The position numbers and the translations under genes are program-made. Shown here piece after piece: positions 1 through 7,893 of a stretch of 63,414 bases of DNA. The notes beneath the pieces were generated by a model. It ran no database searches. It was given only the letters and a program-made list of their open reading frames with translations, and was not told the origin of the DNA. Numbering within the stretch: position 1 is the stretch's first letter; every line of letters begins with the position of its first letter. Source of the DNA: Thermomicrobium sp. (GTDB lineage Bacteria > Chloroflexota > Chloroflexia > Thermomicrobiales > Thermomicrobiaceae); assembly GCA_026419575.1 (NCBI GenBank), contig JANZZC010000114.1, positions 1 to 63,414 of the forward strand. The letters are read 5' to 3'.

Positions 1-1624
1 GGCGGGTACCGCCGGCCTCGAGCCGGTAGAGCGCGTCGGTCAGGAGGTAGAGCTGGCCGTTGCCGAAGAAGAGCCGAGGCGTCACGCCGGGGGGCGCTCC
101 GGGGACGGCGCCGAGCACTTGCACGGCGCTCGCCGGGAGCCGTTCCACCCGGAGCAGCCGGTCGAGCGCACGCTCGATCGCCGCGCGCTCCTGGGCGACG
201 AGCTGGGCATCGAGCCCGAGCGCGGCCGCCCGCTCCAGACGCTGGGAGGCCGTCTGCAGGTACGCTCGGGCGATGGTCGGATCGGTCGACTGCTCGGCGA
301 GCTGCCGCTCGGCCACTGCTGACTGGTAGAGCTGGGAATACGCCTGCTGGTGCTCGGAACTCCGCTCGTTCTGGATCGAGACGACCAGGGTCGTCGTCAA
401 GGCGCCGATGAGCCCGAGCGCGATGAGCCCCGTCACGCGGCTCGCGGGCAAGCGCGGAAGCTGGCGGCGGACCGGAGTGAGATCGGGCAGCCGGATGCGA
501 TCCTCGTGGCGTTCCAGTCGGGGGAGACCGAAGGTCCCGTCGTCTTGCGGCAAGAGCAGTCTCCGCCGGCGTGCGAGGAGCTGCCAGATCCCCAGGAGTC
601 CAGTGACGCTCGCGATGGCGAGCCCGGTGATGAGCTCGATCAGCGTTCGCCCCCTACCTCCGGCATCCGCCGCCTGCGGCTCGCTCTCGTCTCCGACCGG
701 TGCGCTTCCGGGCGGGGCAAGCGGAGTTCCGATCTTGGCTCGGCCGGTCGTCTCGGCAGCGTTCGCTGCGACCTCCGCCCGCTCCTCCGATGCGCTCTTA
801 GTCTGCCGCCACGCACCTGCCCCGTCAACATCCGTTCCGTCTGGATTCGGTTCGGGACGTTCGTCCTGGGGGTTCCGTTCCGGCAAGAGCAGGCGCAAGA
901 GTTCGCTCAGGCGTCGGACCGGCTGCTGCGTGAAGCGGAGCGCCTCGGGGACGCGCACGGCGACCGCCGGTGGGCTCTGCGGATCGCCGCGATCGATGGC
1001 CATTTCCTCCAGCGCGTCGAAAATCTGTCCGGGAGTCGCGAGCGCAAGCTGGCGCCCCTGGGTCTCCAGGAGGCGCAGGCCGTATTCGGCGGTCGTGAGC
1101 ACGAGGAGGTCTCCCGGGGCGCTCCGCGTGTAGTAGAGCGCCGGCTGTAGCTGCCGAGCGCTCCCCAAGGCGTTGGCGAAGCGAGACGGCTCGGTCGCGT
1201 CCGGTGGGAAGACGAAGAGCTCGCCGTCCTGCACGACGATCGCCGTGCTCGGGGGAACTTGGGCGAGCACCAGGTCGTGACTGCTCAGGATGGCGCAGGT
1301 CGCACCGAAGCGGTGCCATTGGGAACTCGGTCGCCCGCTGTTGAGCGTCGTCAGCCAATGGTTGGCGCGCAGGAAGGCTTCGGTGAGCGCTTCGCTGAGT
1401 TCCTCGAGCGACGCGCGCGGGCCGAGTTGCCAGAGCGCGTGCTGCAAGAGGGCGAGGACGCGCCGTCCGACCTCGGGGCTGCTCGGCAGCGGCTCGAGCG
1501 GCTCGATGACGACCGCGAAGAGCCGCAGCGCGTCCAGCGGCGGATCGGCAGCGATGTGCAGTGCCGCGTAGGGCGATGCGCTCGCCCGCGCGAAACGGAC
1601 GCTTCGTTCGAGGACGTTCGCCAT
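1..1624 (-). CDS. Membrane protein with degenerate PP2C-like N-terminal domain (3' end cut by window edge)
   Basis: The reading frame starts at ATG 1624 and stays open for 541 codons to the left edge, so the C-terminus is missing. Residues about 1-200 have the layout of a PP2C-type phosphatase: GATCAILSSHDLVLAQV resembles the GTT..A.I..L.VA.VGDS strand pair, and GDLLVLTTAEYGL resembles GD.LLLCTDGL. The metal-binding aspartates of the GDS and DGL motifs are absent, so catalysis is unlikely. Two hydrophobic helices follow (about 328-350 and 397-416), separated by a basic loop, then a helical stretch (about 420-495) and the start of a probable beta domain. A promoter candidate lies at 1752-1780. 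Function unknown; a pseudo-phosphatase scaffold or sensor is an inference. The frame is very likely real because the amphipathic pattern is protein-like throughout. Confidence 0.72.
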   Translation of the reverse strand, partial: MANVLERSVRFARASASPYAALHIAADPPLDALRLFAVVIEPLEPLPSSPEVGRRVLALLQHALWQLGPRASLEELSEALTEAFLRANHWLTTLNSGRPSSQWHRFGATCAILSSHDLVLAQVPPSTAIVVQDGELFVFPPDATEPSRFANALGSARQLQPALYYTRSAPGDLLVLTTAEYGLRLLETQGRQLALATPGQIFDALEEMAIDRGDPQSPPAVAVRVPEALRFTQQPVRRLSELLRLLLPERNPQDERPEPNPDGTDVDGAGAWRQTKSASEERAEVAANAAETTGRAKIGTPLAPPGSAPVGDESEPQAADAGGRGRTLIELITGLAIASVTGLLGIWQLLARRRRLLLPQDDGTFGLPRLERHEDRIRLPDLTPVRRQLPRLPASRVTGLIALGLIGALTTTLVVSIQNERSSEHQQAYSQLYQSAVAERQLAEQSTDPTIARAYLQTASQRLERAAALGLDAQLVAQERAAIERALDRLLRVERLPASAVQVLGAVPGAPPGVTPRLFFGNGQLYLLTDALYRLEAGGTR

Positions 1625-1751
1625 CCCGGTTCGCTCCTCTCGCCGGTCGCAGACGCCTTGCCTCGGTTCCGCAGCAGGCCACGGTGCGCGACAGAGCCTC
1701 GCGGCCCCGCACGCTCGTCCGCACTGCGGTCGTGCCTGCCTGGCACCGAGC

Positions 1752-1780
1752 AGTCTAGCACAGGGGTGTACGTACGTCTA
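1752..1780 (-). promoter_or_regulatory. Candidate sigma-70-type promoter for the PP2C-like gene
   Basis: Read on the minus strand, TAGACG (1780-1775) and TAGACT (1757-1752) are separated by 17 bases, matching a -35/-10 pair at four and four of six positions. It lies about 130 bases upstream of ATG 1624. The sequence between it and the TPR gene stop (1813) also holds an 8-base GTACGTAC palindrome. Assigned by eye only. Confidence 0.35.
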
Positions 1781-1812
1781 GAGGAACACGCGTTCGTACG
1801 CGGTTGCCGCGC

Positions 1813-3942
1813 TCACGGCAGGTCGTAGGGACGTTCGGTGCGTTGCCGCGGACTGAGGGGCGACTCGCTCAGGAGCTCGTCGGCCGGTTCGGCGATCGTC
1901 GGCGTGGAACGGGTGTCGGGACCGAGGAACTCGCGGAGGCTGGCGGCCAAGGCGTCGTCGCCCAGCGCGAGCGCCAGTTCGTGGGCCAGGCGCAGGTGAT
2001 AGCGGGCCTCGCCGTCGTTCCCGCGATCGAGCAGCAGGAGCGCGGCGTTGTAGTGCAGCGCCAGCGCCGCCCGACGATCGCCGAGTTGCTCGGCGAGCGC
2101 GATCGCCTGGCGGTAGGTCGCGAGCGCCTCGTCGGGCCGACCGGAAGCGTCGAGCACCGTGGCCAAGCCGCGGAGCGCACGAGCCAGGAGCGGGAGCGAC
2201 TCGATCTCCTGCGCGATCTGCGCCGCGGCCTTATAGTGCTCTTCCGCTTCGCGGAAGTAGTGCAGCGACTGATAGAGCCGGGCGATGCGCCCGTGCAAGC
2301 GGGCGCGGAGTTCGTCGTTCCCGGTCGCCGTCGCCAGGTCGAGTGCTTGCCGGAGATAGCCGATCGCCCCGTGGGGATCGGCGTCCTGGAGCTCGAGTTC
2401 CGCCAGGAGCAAGAGCGCCCGCTCGTGTACCGCGAGATCCCGCGCCTGATCGGCCAGTTCGCAGGCCTGCAGCAGGTGCTGCTCCGCTTCCCGACGGAGC
2501 CCGCGAGTGAGCGCGATGGAGCCCGAGAGCACTGCCAGTTGCGCTTCGAGCCGAGGATCTTCCGCTTCGCGGACGAGCGACGCCGCATGCTTGGCGACCG
2601 TGATCGCGTCCTGGAGCTCGCCGAACTCGAGCAGTACTTCGCCGGTACCGATGAGCCAGCGGGCTCGCTCCCGAGGAGTACCGCGCTGTTGGGCGAGCCG
2701 GAACGCTTGGTAGAGATACTCGAGCGCCTCGCCACGATGGTCGAGCGCCGCGTGCGCGAGGCCGGAGAGGCCGAGCAAGCGCTGGCGCAGCGTCGCGTCC
2801 TCGTTCGCCTCGCTCTGCTGCTGCGCGAACTGGAGGAACTGGAGCGCACGCTCCGGTTGCTGTGCTTCGAGCGACAGTTCGGCAGCGTCGAGCAGCGCTC
2901 TGATCGCGGCCCGCCGGTTGCCCAGGCGGAGCTCGAGGTTGGCGAGCTGATGCAGGTGGTCCGCCGCGTCGCGGAACTTGCCCGCCTGCCGTTCGATCTG
3001 GGTCAATCCGGTGAGGCAGCGGCTTTCCAGCGCCAGATCGGCCGCCGCGCGCGCTCGCTCGAGCGCCGTGACGAGCGCGGCCCGGGCTTGGCTGAGCCGC
3101 CGCTGCTCGGCCAGGATCGCGGCGATCTGGATCGCGATCTCCGCCTGCAGGCGATGGTCGATCATCCGCTCCGCCGCTTCTTGGGCCTGCTGGAGGAGGG
3201 CGTACGCCGCGTCCAGGTCGCCGAGTTCGCGCAGGATCGCGACTTGGCGGAGCAACGCGTCGACCATGCCGGCATAGTGGCCGACACGCCGGGCGCTCCG
3301 GCTGGCCCGGTTGTAGAACTCGCGCGCCGCCGAGATGTTGCCCTCCTGCCGGGCCAGATCGCCGAGCATGAGCGCCGTCTCGACATCCTCCAGGGTATCG
3401 GTGTTCTCGCTGCCCGACTCGAGTTGCCGGAGGAGCAGTTCGCGAGCGCGGTCGTGCTCGCCGCGTTGCCAGGCGAGCCGGGCGAGACGCGCCAGGGCGC
3501 GGCGCTGGCCTGCGGCGTTGGCGATCCGTCGCGCCGCACGCAACGCTTCCTGGAGGTGCAGCTCCTGCTCGCGCTGGCGCTCGGCTTCTTCGCGCTCGTC
3601 GCTGCCGGGGCCCAGATACTCGGCGAGGATATCGGCGGCCCGCAGGTTGGCCTCCATGAGGACGCGATCGAACCCCTTCTGTCGTGCCGCCAGGATGACG
3701 AGCCGGCTGAGCAGCAGAGCGTGATCCGGGTGGTCGAGCGCCGAATGCCCGGCTTCGTCGAGCACTTCCCACAAGTCGCCGTCGGCCAAGCGCGCCACAG
3801 TGCTCGGGTGCTCGGCCGCGGCGTACGCTTGCTCGACCGAGATCCGTCCCTCGAACACGTCGCTGGCGATCCGGTAGAGCGGGTTCCGCTGGATCCCCTG
3901 GCGCCGACGCAGCCAGCGCCCGAACTGCTCGAAGACGCTCAT
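1813..3942 (-). CDS. TPR-repeat protein, function unknown
   Basis: This is a 709-residue, almost entirely helical protein made of many degenerate 34-40-residue tetratricopeptide repeats, for example ALMLGDLARQEGNISAAREFY and GYLRQALDLATATGNDELRA. No signal peptide, membrane helix, DNA-binding or catalytic motif is visible, so it is probably a cytoplasmic protein-protein interaction scaffold. The N-terminal 80 residues are non-repetitive and include WLRRRQGIQRNPLYRIASDVFEGRIS. The C-terminal 40 residues are low-complexity and probably disordered. I chose ATG 3942 over an upstream ATG because it overlaps the threonine dehydratase stop as ATGA, implying translational coupling. No TPR subfamily can be named. 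Confidence 0.8.
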   Translation of the reverse strand: MSVFEQFGRWLRRRQGIQRNPLYRIASDVFEGRISVEQAYAAAEHPSTVARLADGDLWEVLDEAGHSALDHPDHALLLSRLVILAARQKGFDRVLMEANLRAADILAEYLGPGSDEREEAERQREQELHLQEALRAARRIANAAGQRRALARLARLAWQRGEHDRARELLLRQLESGSENTDTLEDVETALMLGDLARQEGNISAAREFYNRASRSARRVGHYAGMVDALLRQVAILRELGDLDAAYALLQQAQEAAERMIDHRLQAEIAIQIAAILAEQRRLSQARAALVTALERARAAADLALESRCLTGLTQIERQAGKFRDAADHLHQLANLELRLGNRRAAIRALLDAAELSLEAQQPERALQFLQFAQQQSEANEDATLRQRLLGLSGLAHAALDHRGEALEYLYQAFRLAQQRGTPRERARWLIGTGEVLLEFGELQDAITVAKHAASLVREAEDPRLEAQLAVLSGSIALTRGLRREAEQHLLQACELADQARDLAVHERALLLLAELELQDADPHGAIGYLRQALDLATATGNDELRARLHGRIARLYQSLHYFREAEEHYKAAAQIAQEIESLPLLARALRGLATVLDASGRPDEALATYRQAIALAEQLGDRRAALALHYNAALLLLDRGNDGEARYHLRLAHELALALGDDALAASLREFLGPDTRSTPTIAEPADELLSESPLSPRQRTERPYDLP

Positions 3943-5000
3943 CGGCTCACCTCGGTGGCGCGGCCGGAAGCGTCGTACACGGTGAACGCCCACCGCAGCG
4001 TGTCGAGCGTCACGTTCCCGCCGCTGACGACGAGCACGACCTTCTTCCCGGCCAGGCGATCGCGCAGGCGGTACGCCGCGGCCAGCGCCGCTGCTCCGGC
4101 TCCCTCCGCGACCACGCGCGACTCGAGGAGTTCGACCATCGCGCAGGCGAGTTCCTCATCGCTGACGAGCACGATCTCGTCGACGCACTCGCGGATGATG
4201 CGGAGCGGCAACTCGAAGGCGACGCGTGTCGCGATTCCCTCGGCGAAGGTGTGTCCGTGGACGAGTTCCAGGAGCTGGCCGCGTCGCCACGACTCGTAGA
4301 CGACCGGCATGCCGGCCGCTTGCACCCCGATGACCTGGATGACGGGGTTCACCGTCTTCATGACGATCCCCGTGCCGCAGACGCCGCTCCCGGCGCCGAT
4401 CGGCACGATCACGGCCTCGACGTCCGGCAGGCTCTCCACGATCTCCAGCGCGTACGTCCCGACCCCGGCGATCAGGTCGGGTTCGTTGGCCGAATGGACG
4501 TAGCGCAAGCCCTCCGCCGCAGCTCGTGCCTCGCAGGCCAGGCGGGCCTCGTCGAAGTCGCGGCCGGTGAGGACGACCTCGGCACCCAGCCGGCGCATCG
4601 CCGCGACCTTGAGCGGATTGGCTCCCTCGGGCGCGTAGACGATCGCGCGGACGCCGAACAGCCGCGCGGCATAGGCGATCGATTGCCCGTGGTTACCGGT
4701 CGACGCGGTGACGACGCCGCGAGCGCGTTCCTCGGGCGAGAGCTTGCTCATGAGGTAGATGCCGCCACGGACCTTGAATGCCCCGATCGGCTGGAGCTGC
4801 TCGCACTTGAGGTAGACCTCGCAGCCCAATCGTTCGCTCAGGGGCGGGGCCGGCACGAGCGGCGTCGGCGCGAGATACCGCTGCACGACCGCTCGCGCAC
4901 GGAGGATCTCCTGGAACGTGGGTGGCTCCAACCGGTGGCCGTCTCCCACCCCGCGCACCGATACTCCCTCGTCGAAACCGGTCGTATCCCCCCACACCAT
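3939..5000 (-). CDS. ilvA: Threonine/serine dehydratase, PLP-dependent (fold type II)
   Basis: This 353-residue protein belongs to the threonine/serine dehydratase group of fold-type-II PLP enzymes, which deaminate L-threonine to 2-oxobutanoate (or serine to pyruvate). The PLP lysine lies in PIGAFKVRGG, the STGNHGQS loop binds the substrate carboxylate, GAGSGVCG contacts the cofactor phosphate, and SGGNV closes the fold. There is no C-terminal ACT-like regulatory domain, so it looks like the short catabolic or unregulated form rather than the isoleucine-sensitive IlvA; serine racemase is an alternative. Its stop overlaps the start of the TPR gene by four bases. The exact start is uncertain because the first 20 residues are poorly conserved in style and no strong ribosome-binding site is seen. 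Confidence 0.88.
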   Translation of the reverse strand: MVWGDTTGFDEGVSVRGVGDGHRLEPPTFQEILRARAVVQRYLAPTPLVPAPPLSERLGCEVYLKCEQLQPIGAFKVRGGIYLMSKLSPEERARGVVTASTGNHGQSIAYAARLFGVRAIVYAPEGANPLKVAAMRRLGAEVVLTGRDFDEARLACEARAAAEGLRYVHSANEPDLIAGVGTYALEIVESLPDVEAVIVPIGAGSGVCGTGIVMKTVNPVIQVIGVQAAGMPVVYESWRRGQLLELVHGHTFAEGIATRVAFELPLRIIRECVDEIVLVSDEELACAMVELLESRVVAEGAGAAALAAAYRLRDRLAGKKVVLVVSGGNVTLDTLRWAFTVYDASGRATEVSR

Positions 5001-5281
5001 TCCAGCCTACGACCTTCCGCGCGCGTTGTCCATCACCCGGGGTACTGCCCGCGCGCGGGTACCACCGGTGCTCCACAGTCTGCCACTGCGGCTCCCGCGC
5101 TGTCAGGGCCGCCGCCCAGCGCGTCAGCGAGGGTGCGCCGCGGCTACGGCACGATCTGGGGTGCGCCCCGTCCGCTGTCCGTCACCGATTCGGCACGGCT
5201 TCGTCATCGTTCCGTCATCGTTTCCCGCTAGGGTGTGGACAGGAATCGTAGGCTGCTCGCCCGACGAGAGGAGCGCGAACG
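5001..5281. other. Divergent intergenic region between threonine dehydratase and ABC operon
   Basis: This is 281 bases between two divergent genes with no credible coding frame. The right half carries the 11-bp direct-repeat array and -10 element described separately, followed by a ribosome-binding site (GAGAGGAG) before ATG 5282. The left half holds only GC-rich sequence with short palindromes (GCGCGCG, GGTAC repeats). I could not place a promoter for the minus-strand gene with confidence. Confidence 0.6.
5180..5234 (+). promoter_or_regulatory. Tandem 11-bp direct repeats (OmpR/PhoB-type regulator box) plus -10
   Basis: Four head-to-tail 11-bp units start at 5180, 5191, 5202 and 5213: CGTCACCGATT, CGGCACGGCTT, CGTCATCGTTC and CGTCATCGTTT. 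The last two are identical over ten bases. A TAGGGT element at 5229-5234 fits a -10, which puts the last two repeats over the -35 region. Winged-helix response regulators of the OmpR/PhoB family are known to bind direct repeats with an 11-bp period. The operon downstream encodes such a regulator (7183-7893), so autoregulation is a reasonable inference. Confidence 0.55.
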
Positions 5282-6304
5282 ATGCAGGCGATGCCGGAAC
5301 TTGTCCAGGAATCAGGGACCGCTGCGCCGGTCCCACCGGTCCTCGAGGTGCGCAGGCTGACCAAGCGGTACGGCGCGCTGCTCGCCGTGGCCGAACTCTC
5401 CTTCACGCTGTCGCGCGGTCAAGTGCTCGGGATGCTCGGCCCCAATGGGGCCGGCAAGACGACGGCGATCTGTGCCTTGCTCGGCCTCGTGCGCCCGGAC
5501 GCCGGGGAGATCCGCGTGCTGGGGATCGACGCCCGGCGTGCGCCACGAGCGGCGTTGCGCCACGTCGGGGCGATCGTCGAGTCACCGACCTTCTATCCCT
5601 ACCTGAGCGGGTTCGAGAATCTCGATCTGCTCGCGCGGCTGCGTGGCGTTCCTCGGCACCGCATCGCCGCGGTGCTCGAACTGGTCGGGCTCGGCGAACG
5701 CGCGCACCAGCGGGTCGGCACCTATTCGCTCGGGATGCGCCAGCGTCTGGCGATCGCCGCCGCGATCCTGCACCAGCCGGCGCTCCTCGTTCTGGACGAG
5801 CCGACGAACGGTTTGGACCCGCAAGGGATCGTCGAAGTGCGCGAACTCGTCCGCGCGCTCGCCGCGCAGGGGCAGACGATCCTCCTCTGCAGTCACGTGC
5901 TCTCGGAGGTGCAGGAGATCTGCTCGCACGTGCTGATTCTCTCCCGTGGTCGAGCGGTCGCGATGGGGTCGATCGCTGAGCTGCTCACGGCGCGGGCCAC
6001 CGTCACGCTGCGCACGAGCGAGACGGAGCGGGTCGCTGCACTGTGCCGGGAGCTCCCCTGGGTCCAGGTACTGGCGGAAGGCCCCGGTCTTCTGCGGCTG
6101 ACGTTTCCCCCCGAGCGCCAGGAAGCGTTCGCGCAGCTCCTGCTCCAGGCGAAGATCCCCGTCCTGGAGTTCTGTCGGGAAGGATCGGCCCTCGAGCAGT
6201 TCTTCCTGGCGATGACTGCCGGGTCCACCGACTCGGCGAGCCGGAAGGATCGGGGACGCTGGTGGAGTTGGTTTCGTTCGAACGGTCGGGAGGTGCGGGG
6301 ATGA
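5282..6304 (+). CDS. ABC transporter ATP-binding protein (export type)
   Basis: This 340-residue nucleotide-binding subunit of an ABC-2/bacitracin-type exporter has its Walker A motif GPNGAGKT at residues 53-60, an LSGGQ-type signature (YSLGMRQRL, about 160) and Walker B plus D-loop (LLVLDEPTNGLDPQG). A C-terminal extension of about 90 residues is typical of CcmA/DrrA/BcrA-type ATPases. The gene starts an operon whose next members are its permease (ATGA overlap) and a two-component system. This layout is common in transporter modules that sense and expel antimicrobial peptides or cell-wall-active compounds, but the substrate cannot be read from the sequence. Start ATG 5282 follows GAGAGGAG; a second in-frame ATG is at codon 4. 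Confidence 0.9.
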   Translation: MQAMPELVQESGTAAPVPPVLEVRRLTKRYGALLAVAELSFTLSRGQVLGMLGPNGAGKTTAICALLGLVRPDAGEIRVLGIDARRAPRAALRHVGAIVESPTFYPYLSGFENLDLLARLRGVPRHRIAAVLELVGLGERAHQRVGTYSLGMRQRLAIAAAILHQPALLVLDEPTNGLDPQGIVEVRELVRALAAQGQTILLCSHVLSEVQEICSHVLILSRGRAVAMGSIAELLTARATVTLRTSETERVAALCRELPWVQVLAEGPGLLRLTFPPERQEAFAQLLLQAKIPVLEFCREGSALEQFFLAMTAGSTDSASRKDRGRWWSWFRSNGREVRG

Positions 6305-7143
6305 TGCGCCAGGCCTTCTCCGTCGAGTGGTTCAAGCTGCGACGCCTGCGGCTCTTTCGCGCCGTTGTCCTCCTGGGGATCGCGTTGAGCTGCTTCTGGG
6401 TGGCCTTCGGCCTCTGGATGGCGCGACGCGGTGGGCCCGCGGTGCGCGAGGAGTTCGCGCAGCGGCTGACGTTCCCTGGAGCCTACGAGCAGGCGTTCGG
6501 GCTGGCCGCGGCCTTCGGGGAGACGTTCCTCGCTATCGTGGCAGCGACCTTCGTGGCCAACGAGTACGGCTGGGGAACCTGGCGTCTCATCCTGCTGACC
6601 GGGCTCCCGCGCTGGCAGGAGCTCGCGGCCAAGTTCCTCGCGCTCTGTACGGGGGCCGGCATCTTCGTCGTCGCGGTGGCGCTCGTTCCGCTGGTCGCGG
6701 CTCCGCTCATTGCTCGGTCGCTGGGGTACCCGGCGCTCGCGATCCCGCGGACGGACGGGTGGCTGGTGGCGGCCTTCCTCCTGCCGGTCCGGGCTGTCGG
6801 ATCGCTGGTGGCGCCGATCACGCTGGCGTTCGCCTCGACGGTGTGGACGCGCTCGCAGTCGGTCGCGGTCGGAGTGACGGTCGGGTTCGTGTTGAGCGAG
6901 GGGGTCCTGGCAGCGCTGCTCCAGGGGATCGGCGGCTGGTGGGCGAAACTGCCCCAGTTCTTCTACCTCTGGAACGCGGAGGCGATCGCCCGGGCTCCCG
7001 CTTTCTCGGAAGCGGCAGTTCCCGGCATGCCTCCGCTCGGCCATGCGATCGCGGTCGTGCTCGCGTGGACCGTCACGCTGGCAGCAGCGACGATCTGGTG
7101 GTTCGCGCGGCGGGACATCGAGGTGCGGTCGAACTCGGCGTAG
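6301..7143 (+). CDS. ABC-2 type transporter permease
   Basis: This 280-residue integral membrane protein has about six hydrophobic helices, beginning with LRLFRAVVLLGIALSCFWVAFGLW after a short basic N-terminus (FSVEWFKLRRLR). It has the FxxEWxKLRRxR start and the large loop after helix 1 seen in ABC-2 permeases of the multidrug/bacitracin export group. It overlaps the ATPase stop as ATGATG, so the pair is translationally coupled and very likely forms one exporter. No FtsX/MacB-type extracellular domain is present, which argues against a BceB-type permease. The substrate is unknown. Confidence 0.85.
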   Translation: MMRQAFSVEWFKLRRLRLFRAVVLLGIALSCFWVAFGLWMARRGGPAVREEFAQRLTFPGAYEQAFGLAAAFGETFLAIVAATFVANEYGWGTWRLILLTGLPRWQELAAKFLALCTGAGIFVVAVALVPLVAAPLIARSLGYPALAIPRTDGWLVAAFLLPVRAVGSLVAPITLAFASTVWTRSQSVAVGVTVGFVLSEGVLAALLQGIGGWWAKLPQFFYLWNAEAIARAPAFSEAAVPGMPPLGHAIAVVLAWTVTLAAATIWWFARRDIEVRSNSA

Positions 7144-7182
7144 CGCCTAGGGTATGCTTCGCTCGATCCAGGGGGCCGGACG

Positions 7183-7893
7183 GTGGCGCGTATCCTGCTG
7201 GTCGAGGACGAGCTCGAACTCGCGCGGCTGGTGCGGGCGGCGCTCGAGCAGGCCGGCCATACCGTGCTGACCGCCTACGATGGGCCGAGAGGCCTCGCTG
7301 CGGCCCGGTCCGAGCGTCCGGATCTGGTCGTTCTCGATCTCATGCTGCCCGGTATGGACGGACTCGATATCCTCCGCGCGCTCCGCCGGGAGACGCTCAC
7401 GCCGGTGCTCGTGCTGACGGCCCGCGGTGGCGAGATCGATCGCGTCCTCGGCTTGGAACTCGGTGCCGACGACTACGTGGTCAAGCCGTTCTCGTTGCGC
7501 GAGCTCGTGGCGCGCGTCCGTGCGCTCCTGCGCCGGGTCGAGGCGATGGCGGCAGCCAGCCGCGTCGAGGATCACCAGGAGCCGATCGCGTTTCCCGACC
7601 TCGTCATCGATCCGGCCACTCGTGAGGTCCGCTCGCTGGGACGGGCCGCGCAGCTGACGGCCCGCGAGTTCGCCTTGCTCTGGTTCCTCGCCGCGCACCC
7701 CGGCCGGGTGTTCAGTCGGGAGTACCTGCTCGAACGCGTGTGGGGGACGGAGACCTACGTCGGAGAGCGGACGGTCGATGCGTGCATCGCGCGCATCCGC
7801 AAGAAGCTCGGTGGCCCTGGTTCGCCCGCCGATCGCTTGGTCGCCTGTTGGGGCGTCGGCTACCGGTTCGAGCGGCGGGAGGGTGACCCGTGA
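7183..7893 (+). CDS. OmpR/PhoB-family response regulator
   Basis: The protein has 236 residues. An N-terminal receiver domain carries acidic residues in LLVEDE, phospho-acceptor Asp52 (LVVLDLMLPGMDG), a T/A switch (LTARGG) and Lys101 (DDYVVKPFSL). A C-terminal winged helix (about 125-235) follows, with TAREFALLWFLAAHPGRVFSREYLLERVWG and the recognition helix region TVDACIARIRKKL. The start is GTG 7183, and a TATGCT element at 7153-7158 could be an internal -10. The stop overlaps the kinase start as GTGA. It probably controls the preceding ABC genes through the 11-bp repeats at 5180-5223. Confidence 0.93.
   Translation: MARILLVEDELELARLVRAALEQAGHTVLTAYDGPRGLAAARSERPDLVVLDLMLPGMDGLDILRALRRETLTPVLVLTARGGEIDRVLGLELGADDYVVKPFSLRELVARVRALLRRVEAMAAASRVEDHQEPIAFPDLVIDPATREVRSLGRAAQLTAREFALLWFLAAHPGRVFSREYLLERVWGTETYVGERTVDACIARIRKKLGGPGSPADRLVACWGVGYRFERREGDP

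Noticed and set aside
1804-4299. Plus-strand open frame of 831 codons opposite the TPR and dehydratase genes
   Set aside because: Translation is Glu/Arg-rich low complexity without motifs; it mirrors the minus-strand TPR gene, which has a clear repeat pattern and a coupled neighbour.
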